From contig JHVO01000014.1 in NCBI GenBank assembly GCA_000620185.1, forward strand, positions 62,001 to 126,000: a stretch of 64,000 bases of DNA, in the 5' to 3' direction. Source of the DNA: Geodermatophilaceae bacterium URHB0062. Lineage in GTDB: Bacteria; Actinomycetota; Actinomycetes; Mycobacteriales; Geodermatophilaceae. A program made the position numbers and the translations under genes. The notes below the pieces were generated by a model, which did no database searches, was not told the DNA's origin, and saw only the letters and a list, made by a program, of their open reading frames with translations. This document shows, piece after piece, positions 1-6,917 of this stretch. The first letter of the stretch is position 1, and the number at the start of each line of letters is the position of its first letter.

Positions 1-1685
1 ACGACGTCGTAGAAGTCCCCGCCCACCTCCACGCCGTGCGTCGCCGCCAGGTAACGCACCGCCGTCCGCAGCCCCGGCACCTCCGGTGGAACCCCGGGCA
101 GCAGGTTCGCCTGCAACGTGTGCGACGTCCGCATGTCCAGCTCGTACCGCTGCGCCTTGCCGACGACGAGGCCCATCTGCAGCGCGAGCTGCTCGGCCAC
201 CTCGACGTCGGCCTCGGTGAACCGTCCCCGCTGCGCATCCGCGGCCAGTGTCAGCACGCCCAGCGGACGGCCCTCGGAGAGGAACGGCACGCTGATCATG
301 CTGACCAGCCCCAGCTCGCGCACCACCTCCAGATGCCGGGCGTCATGCGTGATCGCGGCCAGGAACTCCTCGGACAGGGACCGCGCCCACACGGTCCGGC
401 CCTCCCGCAGGGCCTGCACACTCGGATGCGGCGACCCGCGCTGCGGCAGGTGCCGCTCCCGCAACTCGTCAGCCAGGTCCTGCCGGGCGGGGTCGCGGTG
501 CCGCACGGTCGGGCGGACCATCCCGTGCTCGTCGACCAGGTCCACCGCGCACACGTCGGCGAGCCGGCCGACCACCAGGTGGGCGACCCGCTGCACGGTC
601 TCCTCGGCGTCGACCGCCTCCGCCAGCATCCGTGCGGCCTCCAGGAGGAAGGCTGCCCGCTCGGCCTGCCGGGCTGTCTCCTCGTGCAGCCGCGCGCGCT
701 CGAGTGCCTGGCCGGCCTGCCGGCCCAGCGTCCACAGCAGGTCCACCTCGGCCGGCGGGGGGCCCTGCGTCTGCCCCGGCTCCTCCAGGCTGATCAGGTC
801 CCCGTGGCCGTCGCCGAGGCCCACCACGAGGACGCCGAGCCGCCGGCTGTCCGCGGTCACGGGCACGACGACCAGCTCGGAGAGGCCCGCGTCGGCCATG
901 GTCGCGGCCAGCCGCGGCTGCCGGAGCCGGAGCTGCTCGTTGAGCGGCACCGATCGCACGCCCTGCGCGAGCTCCAGCGCGAGCTGCCCCAGCGCGGCCT
1001 CACGCAGCACGTCGATCAGGCCAGGCGGCAGGCCGTCGACGCCCTCCGTGTGCAGCTCCGGGGTCTCGATGGCACCGTCGCTGGGCTCGTCGACCAGCAG
1101 CACCGCCGCACCGCGCGCCCGCAGCGCCTTTCGGCCCCGCTCGACGATCACCTTGGCGACGTCGCCGACCGTGGTGGCGGCAGCCAGGTCGGACACCACC
1201 TGCTGCAGCGTCCGCGACCGGGCCTCGGACTCCTCGGCCGCCCGCTGTGCGGCCAGCAGCTCGCGCTCGTAGCGCCGCCGGGCGGTCGCCTCGAACAGGG
1301 TCGCCCGCACGAGCACCTGCGCGCCGTCCTCGTCGCGCACCTCGACGGCGTTGAGCAGGCAGGGCAGTAGGGAGCCGTCGATGCGGACGACGTCCAGCGC
1401 GATCTCCCGCACCGCCCCCTGCATCCGCAGCAGCGGCCGCAAGTGGGTCTCGTGGAACACCCGGCCGCCCACGCTGAGCAGGTCCTGGAACCGCGATCCG
1501 ACGACGTCCTCGACCGGCCGGCCCGTCCACACGCAGAAGGTGCGGTTGACCTTGACGATCCGCCCGTCGGGCAGCGTGGAGAGGTAGCCCATGGGCGCGT
1601 TCTCGTAGAGGTCGGCCGGGTCCTCGTCGAGCAGGCGGTCGAGCTGGCCCTGCGCGTCCGGCCCGTGGTCGGAGGCGGCGTCCAT
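1..1685 (-). CDS. PAS/GAF-domain PP2C (SpoIIE-type) serine phosphatase, RsbP-like, C-terminus cut by window
   Basis: An open frame of 561 codons runs from ATG at 1685 off the left edge. An N-terminal PAS-like segment (about residues 15-130, with NAPMGYLSTLPDGRIVKVN) is followed by a short coiled linker, then GAF-like segments (about 165-320 and 330-480), and finally VEVGGDFYDV, the entry motif of SpoIIE/PP2C phosphatases with its first metal-binding Asp. The family dephosphorylates anti-anti-sigma factors to release a stress sigma factor. It starts 5 bp after the stop of an RsbQ-like hydrolase, the same order as Bacillus rsbQ-rsbP, so it probably senses energy or ligand state through its partner. 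B. subtilis RsbP has PAS plus PP2C only; the GAF region is an elaboration. The catalytic domain beyond the edge is unseen. Confidence 0.85.
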   Translation of the reverse strand, partial: MDAASDHGPDAQGQLDRLLDEDPADLYENAPMGYLSTLPDGRIVKVNRTFCVWTGRPVEDVVGSRFQDLLSVGGRVFHETHLRPLLRMQGAVREIALDVVRIDGSLLPCLLNAVEVRDEDGAQVLVRATLFEATARRRYERELLAAQRAAEESEARSRTLQQVVSDLAAATTVGDVAKVIVERGRKALRARGAAVLLVDEPSDGAIETPELHTEGVDGLPPGLIDVLREAALGQLALELAQGVRSVPLNEQLRLRQPRLAATMADAGLSELVVVPVTADSRRLGVLVVGLGDGHGDLISLEEPGQTQGPPPAEVDLLWTLGRQAGQALERARLHEETARQAERAAFLLEAARMLAEAVDAEETVQRVAHLVVGRLADVCAVDLVDEHGMVRPTVRHRDPARQDLADELRERHLPQRGSPHPSVQALREGRTVWARSLSEEFLAAITHDARHLEVVRELGLVSMISVPFLSEGRPLGVLTLAADAQRGRFTEADVEVAEQLALQMGLVVGKAQRYELDMRTSHTLQANLLPGVPPEVPGLRTAVRYLAATHGVEVGGDFYDV

Positions 1686-1690
1686 CCCGG

Positions 1691-2491
1691 TCACCCCGAC
1701 AGGAACGCGCGGATGGCGGCCGTCGTCTCCTCGGGCGCGCTCAGGTTCGGGCAGTGACCCGTGGCGGCGAGGTGCGTGAGGACACTTCCCGGGACGTGCT
1801 CGTGCACGTAGGTGCCTACGGGGTCCGGCGCGATGACGTCGGCGCTGCACTGCAGCACCAGCGTGGGGACGGCGACCGTCGGCAGGTCGGCCCGGTTGTC
1901 GGAGAGGAAGGTGACCCGGGCGAACTGCCGGGCGATGTCCGGGTCGGTGCTGCAGAAGCTGTTGGTCAGCTCCGCGGCCAGCTCCGGCCGGTCGGGGTTG
2001 CCCATGATCACCGGCGCCATCTGGGTGGACCAGCCCAGGTGGTTGCTGTCCAGGGCGTCGAGCAGCCCCAGGATGTCGGAACGCGTGAACCCCCCGACGT
2101 AGCCCTCGTCGTCGACGTAGCGGGGGCTGGGCCCGACCATCACCAGCGCCCCGAACAGCTCGGGGGCCCGCTGGTAGGCCAGGACGCCGATCATCGCGCT
2201 CACCGAGTGCCCCACGAAGACGACGTCGGAGAGGTCGAGCGCGCGGCAGATCTCGACGACGTCGTCGGCGTACCCCTGCAGCGAGCCGTACTTCTCGGGG
2301 TCGTACGCGCTGAGGTCGGACTTGCCCGACCCGACGTGGTCGAACAGCACCACCTTGTGGTCGACCTCGAAGTCCGGAGCGACGAACCGCCACATCTCCT
2401 GGTCGCAGCCGAACCCGTGCGCGAACAGCATCGGCCGGCCCGCAGGCACTCCCGCGACCCTGACGCGGTTCCGCTCGAGGACGTCGACCAT
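1691..2491 (-). CDS. rsbQ: RsbQ-like alpha/beta hydrolase
   Basis: A 266-residue alpha/beta hydrolase of the RsbQ/D14/KAI2 type. It resembles B. subtilis RsbQ from end to end: FAHGFGCDQEMWR oxyanion region, GHSVSA nucleophile elbow, FCSTDPDIARQFA and the C-terminal GHCPN. The triad falls at Ser96, Asp218 and His246; B. subtilis RsbQ uses Ser96, Asp219 and His247. In Bacillus it is required for RsbP to respond to energy stress, probably by making or presenting a small hydrophobic ligand to the PAS domain. Here too the next gene, 5 bp downstream, is a PAS-PP2C phosphatase. No signal peptide, so cytosolic. The name rests on triad spacing, motif match and operon partner. Confidence 0.88.
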   Translation of the reverse strand: MVDVLERNRVRVAGVPAGRPMLFAHGFGCDQEMWRFVAPDFEVDHKVVLFDHVGSGKSDLSAYDPEKYGSLQGYADDVVEICRALDLSDVVFVGHSVSAMIGVLAYQRAPELFGALVMVGPSPRYVDDEGYVGGFTRSDILGLLDALDSNHLGWSTQMAPVIMGNPDRPELAAELTNSFCSTDPDIARQFARVTFLSDNRADLPTVAVPTLVLQCSADVIAPDPVGTYVHEHVPGSVLTHLAATGHCPNLSAPEETTAAIRAFLSG

Positions 2492-2624
2492 TCCCGAACG
2501 GTACCCAGCGTTCGGGGGCAGTGGAAAACCCCTGTCACACCTCCTGCGATCGATCTACCCTCCGGTCATCCCGCTGACCGAGAACCACCGGCATGCGGGC
2601 CGATCGCTGATCGAGGTGTGCATC

Positions 2625-3398
2625 ATGGCCGCTGCCGCCGTCGGCACCCGGTCCCCCGTCATCCCCGTTCCGCGCACTGCCGCCGACGACGGCCCGGGCG
2701 CCGGTCCGGACGTCGAGCCCGGCCCCCCGACCGGCAGCGCGGCGGGCTACCAGCGGGTGCTGCACCAGCTCGCCCGCCGGGAGTTCCGGGTGCTCGCCGA
2801 GCTGGCCGGCTGGGCTCCGGCCGCCGAGGCGCCGCGCACCGCCGTCATCACCCGGCACGCCGACCTCGTCGGCCGCGTCCTGCTGCACCACCACGCGGTC
2901 GAGCGGGAGGCGGTGTGGCCCGCGCTGCTGCGTGCGGTCCCCGCGGACGCCGTCGCCGAGGCGAGCCCGGCGGTCGAGGACGCGATCGTGCGCTGCGCCC
3001 GGATCGACCGCATGCTCCGCGACGTCATGACCGCCGGGCGGCAGTGGGCCGTCGCGGGCACGGTCGCTGCCCGCGACAGGTTCGCCGGTGCCTGCCTCGA
3101 CCTGGCCGACGCCGTCGACGCCCAGACCGCCGACGAGGAGCGCCGGCTGCTGCCGCTCGTCGCCGCGCACCTGGGCGCCGACGACTGGGCCGAGATCGCG
3201 CGCTCGTCGCGCTGCCGGCTCTCCGGCCGCGAGCAGATGCTGGTGCTCGGGCTCGCCCTCGAGGACGCCTGCGCGGCCGACCGGGCCCGCCTGCTCAGCG
3301 GGGCGCCGCGGGCCACCCGGGTGGCCTGGCGGACCTCCGGCGCCCGGACCTACCGGGCGGCCGTCGTCCGGCTGCGCGGGGCCCCGCCGGCCGCGTAG
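2625..3398 (+). CDS. Hemerythrin-like HHE domain protein
   Basis: A 257-residue, Ala-rich, mostly helical protein. After a disordered N-terminus (about 1-40) comes a helical bundle with HADLVGRVLLHHHAVEREAVWPALL and ADEERRLLPLVAAHL, the spaced His/Glu pattern of HHE cation-binding (hemerythrin-like) domains, which carry a di-iron centre that binds oxygen or NO or senses redox. I chose ATG 2625 because of the upstream GAGGTG and because frame upstream crosses the hydrolase. It diverges from the rsbQ-like gene and converges on the zinc-ribbon gene one base after its stop. Role is inferred: oxidative or nitrosative stress handling. Confidence 0.75.
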   Translation: MAAAAVGTRSPVIPVPRTAADDGPGAGPDVEPGPPTGSAAGYQRVLHQLARREFRVLAELAGWAPAAEAPRTAVITRHADLVGRVLLHHHAVEREAVWPALLRAVPADAVAEASPAVEDAIVRCARIDRMLRDVMTAGRQWAVAGTVAARDRFAGACLDLADAVDAQTADEERRLLPLVAAHLGADDWAEIARSSRCRLSGREQMLVLGLALEDACAADRARLLSGAPRATRVAWRTSGARTYRAAVVRLRGAPPAA

Positions 3399-3399
3399 G

Positions 3400-3507
3400 T
3401 CAGTACCTCGACGTGCCGCAGTCGGTGCAGCGCTTGCGCACCGACACGGTCGTGCCCTGGCAGTTCTCGCAGACCCAGGTGGTCCGCTCCTCGGTCGACG
3501 TGCTCAT
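3400..3507 (-). CDS. 35-residue zinc-ribbon microprotein
   Basis: A very short gene with a strong ribosome binding site (GGGGGAGGG) 5 bases before ATG 3507. The protein has two CxxC knuckles, CENC and CTDC, separated by 12 residues: a minimal zinc ribbon and nothing else. A TAGCGT minus-10 element lies at 3544-3539 upstream. Comparable tiny rubredoxin-like or ribosome/RNA polymerase-associated ribbons exist in actinobacteria, but I cannot name it. It is convergent with the hemerythrin-like gene and divergent from helR. Expression seems likely from the ribosome binding site; function is unknown. Confidence 0.7.
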   Translation of the reverse strand: MSTSTEERTTWVCENCQGTTVSVRKRCTDCGTSRY

Positions 3508-3538
3508 CGCCCTCCCCCTTTCTCCGATGACGGTGTCG

Positions 3539-3544
3539 ACGCTA
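3539..3544 (-). promoter_or_regulatory. Probable minus-10 element for the zinc-ribbon gene
   Basis: TAGCGT on the minus strand, about 31 bases before the ATG. A clear minus-35 at standard spacing is not visible (TTGCTG lies only 14 bases upstream), so confidence is low. Confidence 0.3.
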
Positions 3545-3663
3545 GGCAGGCGGGATGACAGCAAGGTGTCCCCGAGGTTGCCGTTTCCCAGGAGCTCGCG
3601 GGTCCAACCGGGAACAAGCGCTGCCGAGAACACGTCATGACTCCAGGCGTTGCGCCGCATCGA

Positions 3664-3677
3664 CAGCTCCGGAGCTG
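3664..3677. promoter_or_regulatory. 14-bp perfect palindrome upstream of helR
   Basis: CAGCTCC-GGAGCTG, a perfect 14-bp palindrome, immediately before the AAGAGGAAGAG ribosome binding site of the helicase gene. It could be an operator for helR or an mRNA hairpin near the ribosome site. No known rifamycin-associated element is seen. Confidence 0.35.
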
Positions 3678-3697
3678 CGAAGAGGAAGAGACGGTCT

Positions 3698-6004
3698 TTG
3701 TCGACAGAGGGAACCGCCCAGATCGAGCTGGCGGCCGAACAGCAGTACGTCACCGGCCTGCACCGGCGGCTCGACGACATCCGGGCGCACGTCGTGCACC
3801 GGCTCGACGAGGCCCTGGCCAGCAGCGCGCACAACCCGCAGGCCGTCGGTGAGCGCGAGGCCGCCGTCCAGCTCTACACCGAGCGGATCGTCGCACTCGA
3901 CGCCGCCGACGCCGGGCTCTGCTTCGGCCGGCTCGACCGCTCCGACGACGTCGTCCCGCGCTACATCGGCCGGATCGGGCTGTCGGCCGAGGACGGCCGC
4001 GAGGAGCCGCTGCTGGTCGACTGGCGCGCCCCGGCGGCCCAGCCGTTCTACACCGCCACTCCCCTGCACGACCTCGGCGTCCGCCGCCGCCGGCACATCC
4101 GCACCCGCGGCCGCACCGTCGTCTCCATCGCCGACGAGACCCTCGACCTCGATGCCCTCGACGACCCGGGTGCCGCCGAGCGCGCCGGCCTGACCGGCGA
4201 GGCGGTGCTGCTGGCCGCGCTCAACGCGACCCGCACCGGCCGGATGACCGACATCGTCCGCACCATCCAGGCCGAGCAGGACCGCATCATCCGCGCCGAC
4301 GCCCGCGGGGTGCTCGTCGTCCAGGGCGGCCCCGGCACCGGCAAGACCGCGGTCGCCCTGCACCGCGCCGCCTACCTGCTCTACACGCACCGCGAGCGGC
4401 TGGCCCGCAGCGGGCTGCTCATCGTCGGCCCTTCCCCCACGTTCCTCCGCTACATCGCCGACGTCCTGCCCTCCCTCGGCGAGACCGGCGTCGTCCTCGC
4501 CGACGTCGGCGGGCTCCGGCCGGGCCTGCAGGCGCGGGGCACCGAGCGCCCCGAGGTGGCGGAGGTGAAGGGCCGCCTGGCCATGGCCGACGTGATCGCC
4601 GCCGCGGTGGCGAACCGGCAGGCCGACCTCGACGCGCCGGTCGAGATCACGGTCGACGGGACGCCGCTGCGCTTCACCCCCACCGACGCCGCCCGTGCTC
4701 GCGCCCGCGGCCGCGCCGCCTCGCGGCTGCACAACGAGGCCCGGCCGGCCTACGCCCGCCGGGTGATCGACCGCCTGACCCAGCGCTACAGCGACAAGCT
4801 GGGCGCCGACGTCCGCGGCGGGGCGAACCTGCTCGACGACGCCGATCGGGACGCGCTGCGCCGCGAGGTCGCCGCCGAACCCGCGGTGCACGCCCTCGTC
4901 GACCGGCTCTGGCCCCGCCTCACCCCCGAGCGGCTGCTCCGCGAGCTGTTCTCCTCCCGCAAGCGCATCGCCGCGGCGACCCCCGGCTGGAGCGACGCCG
5001 ACCGCGAGCTGCTGTTCCGGCCCGCGACGGCGGAGTGGACGCCGGCCGACGTGCCGCTGCTCGAGGAGGCCGACGAACTGCTCGGCGTCGACGACTCCGC
5101 CCAGCGCGCCGCCGAGCGCCGGGAGCGGGCCCGCCGCCGCAGCGACGCGCAGCGGGTGCTCGACCTGCTGCACGGCTCGCGCTCGCTGGACAACGAGACC
5201 GAGGACGGGTCGGAGGAGCTCAGCGCGGGCGACCTGCTCGACGCCGAGGGCCTGGCCGAGCGCCAGGAGGAGGCCGACTACCGGACGACGGCCGAGCGGG
5301 CCGCCGCCGACCGCACCTGGACCTACGGGCACGTGATCGTCGACGAGGCGCAGGAGCTCTCGCCGATGGCCTGGCGGCTGCTCATGCGCCGTAACCCCAC
5401 CCGCTCCATGACGGTGGTCGGCGACGTCGCGCAGACCGGCTCGCTCGCCGGGGCGTCGAGCTGGGCCGAGGTGCTCACGCCGCACCTGGGTACGCAGTGG
5501 CGGCTCGAGGAGCTGACCGTCAACTACCGCACCCCGGCCGAGATCATGGACGTTGCCGCCGAGGTGCTCGCCGCGGGCGGCGCCACCGCGACGGCCGGCC
5601 GCTCCGTGCGCTCGACCGGCGTCCGGCCGTGGGGCCTGCAAGTGCCCGAGGCGGCCCTCCCCGACGCGGTCGCCGAGGCCGCCGCGGAGTTCGACAAGGA
5701 GGAGGGCACGCTCGCCGTGCTCGTGCCGCACGGCCGACTCGACGCGGTCACCGCCGCCGTCCGGGAGCGGCTGCCCGGCATGTCCGACGACCTGACCGAC
5801 GGTCCCGTCGTCCTGCCGCCCGAGGGCGCCAAGGGCCTGGAGTTCGACTCGGTGCTCGTCGTCGACCCGGTCGGGATCGTCGAGGAGGGCGTCCGCGGGC
5901 ACAACGACCTCTACGTCGTCCTCACCCGGGCGACCCAGCGGCTCGGCGTCGTCCACGCCGGTGACCTGCCGCCGGAGCTGGCCGGGCTCGAGGTCCGGGA
6001 GTAG
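3698..6004 (+). CDS. helR: HelD/HelR-type RNA polymerase recycling ATPase (UvrD-like superfamily 1)
   Basis: A 768-residue SF1 helicase-like ATPase of the actinobacterial HelD class. A coiled N-terminus (LAAEQQYVTGLHRRLDDIRAHV) that in the family enters the RNA polymerase secondary channel is followed by LLVDWRAPAAQPFY, Walker A GGPGTGKTA (Lys216), a long insertion, Walker B VIVDEAQELSPM (Asp549/Glu550), VGDVAQTGS, and C-terminal VLTRATQRL. HelD proteins pull stalled RNA polymerase off DNA; HelR homologues give rifampicin tolerance in mycobacteria and Streptomyces. I prefer TTG 3698 because AAGAGGAAGAG sits just upstream and the family begins with a short lead before the AEQ helix; TTG 3650 is the alternative. 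Cytosolic, single gene between two divergent or convergent neighbours. Confidence 0.88.
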   Translation: MSTEGTAQIELAAEQQYVTGLHRRLDDIRAHVVHRLDEALASSAHNPQAVGEREAAVQLYTERIVALDAADAGLCFGRLDRSDDVVPRYIGRIGLSAEDGREEPLLVDWRAPAAQPFYTATPLHDLGVRRRRHIRTRGRTVVSIADETLDLDALDDPGAAERAGLTGEAVLLAALNATRTGRMTDIVRTIQAEQDRIIRADARGVLVVQGGPGTGKTAVALHRAAYLLYTHRERLARSGLLIVGPSPTFLRYIADVLPSLGETGVVLADVGGLRPGLQARGTERPEVAEVKGRLAMADVIAAAVANRQADLDAPVEITVDGTPLRFTPTDAARARARGRAASRLHNEARPAYARRVIDRLTQRYSDKLGADVRGGANLLDDADRDALRREVAAEPAVHALVDRLWPRLTPERLLRELFSSRKRIAAATPGWSDADRELLFRPATAEWTPADVPLLEEADELLGVDDSAQRAAERRERARRRSDAQRVLDLLHGSRSLDNETEDGSEELSAGDLLDAEGLAERQEEADYRTTAERAAADRTWTYGHVIVDEAQELSPMAWRLLMRRNPTRSMTVVGDVAQTGSLAGASSWAEVLTPHLGTQWRLEELTVNYRTPAEIMDVAAEVLAAGGATATAGRSVRSTGVRPWGLQVPEAALPDAVAEAAAEFDKEEGTLAVLVPHGRLDAVTAAVRERLPGMSDDLTDGPVVLPPEGAKGLEFDSVLVVDPVGIVEEGVRGHNDLYVVLTRATQRLGVVHAGDLPPELAGLEVRE

Positions 6005-6007
6005 CAG

Positions 6008-6037
6008 GGGGGCCGGCAGCCGCACGGCTGCCGGGCC
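6008..6037. terminator. Bidirectional hairpin terminator
   Basis: CCGGCAGCC-gcac-GGCTGCCGG, a 9-bp perfect stem with a 4-base loop (6013-6034), between the convergent helR and the membrane protein gene. No T-tract, as is common in actinobacteria. Confidence 0.7.
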
Positions 6038-6053
6038 CTGACGCGTTGCTGGT

Positions 6054-6746
6054 TCAGACGCGGTTCCACACCTCGTCGCGCATCTTCAGGACGACGACGC
6101 CGGCCCAGGCCAGGCCGATCGCCACGAGGCCGGTGCTGATCGAGGGCAGCCAGGCGTCACCGGAGAACATGGTGAACACCACCCAGCCGACGAGGCTCAG
6201 CACGAAGGGGTAGACCGGGATCGCCCGGGCCCGCCAGGCGGCGTAGACGGCCAGGTTGATGCCGATGGCCATCGGGATGACGGTCGTGGCGACGATGATC
6301 CCGCCCGGCCCGTAGCTGCCGGCCAGGTCGAAGATCCGCAGCGCCTCGTCGGCGGGCAGCCCGTTGGCCAGGGCCACGTCGTAGAAGTCGACGACGATGA
6401 TCCCCGACAGCCCGGAGCCCATGCCGGCGAGCAGCATCGCGACCAGCGCGGTCTTCGGGGTGTTCCGGCGGGCCAGCCGCACCAGGGTCAGCGCCGCCGG
6501 CAGCAGGAGCAGGTAGCCGAAGTGCAGGACGACGGCGGCCCACAGGATGTTCGTCCGGTGGTCGACGCCGGTCTGCAGGTACTCGGCCGGGGTCTGGTTG
6601 GTGTACGGGATCATCAGCAGGCTGGCGCAGATGAGGGTGCCGGACGCCACGAGCGACAGCCCTCCACCGATGCGCCGGACTCGGGCGTGCGGCTTCAGGT
6701 CGGTCCGGGCCTCGGGAGCGGCCTGCACCTCGGTGGTCGCGGTCAT
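6054..6746 (-). CDS. Integral membrane protein, DUF4386-like
   Basis: A 230-residue protein with a soluble 25-residue N-terminus and about six hydrophobic helices (GGGLSLVASGTLICASLLM, ILWAAVVLHFGYLLLLPAAL, ALVAMLLAGMGSGLSGIIVV, GGIIVATTVIPMAIGINLAV, FVLSLVGWVVFTMF, STGLVAIGLAWAGVVVL). GGAAGGAA precedes ATG 6746. The layout resembles DUF4386 membrane proteins of unknown function. It diverges from the histidine kinase gene, 171 bases away, and could be a target of that system, which is speculation from position. Confidence 0.7.
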   Translation of the reverse strand: MTATTEVQAAPEARTDLKPHARVRRIGGGLSLVASGTLICASLLMIPYTNQTPAEYLQTGVDHRTNILWAAVVLHFGYLLLLPAALTLVRLARRNTPKTALVAMLLAGMGSGLSGIIVVDFYDVALANGLPADEALRIFDLAGSYGPGGIIVATTVIPMAIGINLAVYAAWRARAIPVYPFVLSLVGWVVFTMFSGDAWLPSISTGLVAIGLAWAGVVVLKMRDEVWNRV

Positions 6747-6917
6747 GATCGGGATTCCTTCCGTTCGATCGGGTTCGTCGGGTACGGCGGAACGCTCTCC
6801 CGCCCGACGTCCCCGGCCCCAGGGACGGCGGTCCCGACTTCCCGGGCGCCCCGATCGGGTGTCGTGTCCCTGCGCGAGGGGGCTGGTTCCTTCGCGACAG
6901 GCCCCCGGCCAGGCAGG

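Noticed and set aside
3635-6025. A long open frame antisense to the helicase, about 800 codons
   Set aside because: High GC makes long antisense frames common; its composition (Gly/Val/Arg/Gln-rich, no motifs) is that of a shadow, and the + strand shows a complete SF1 ATPase.
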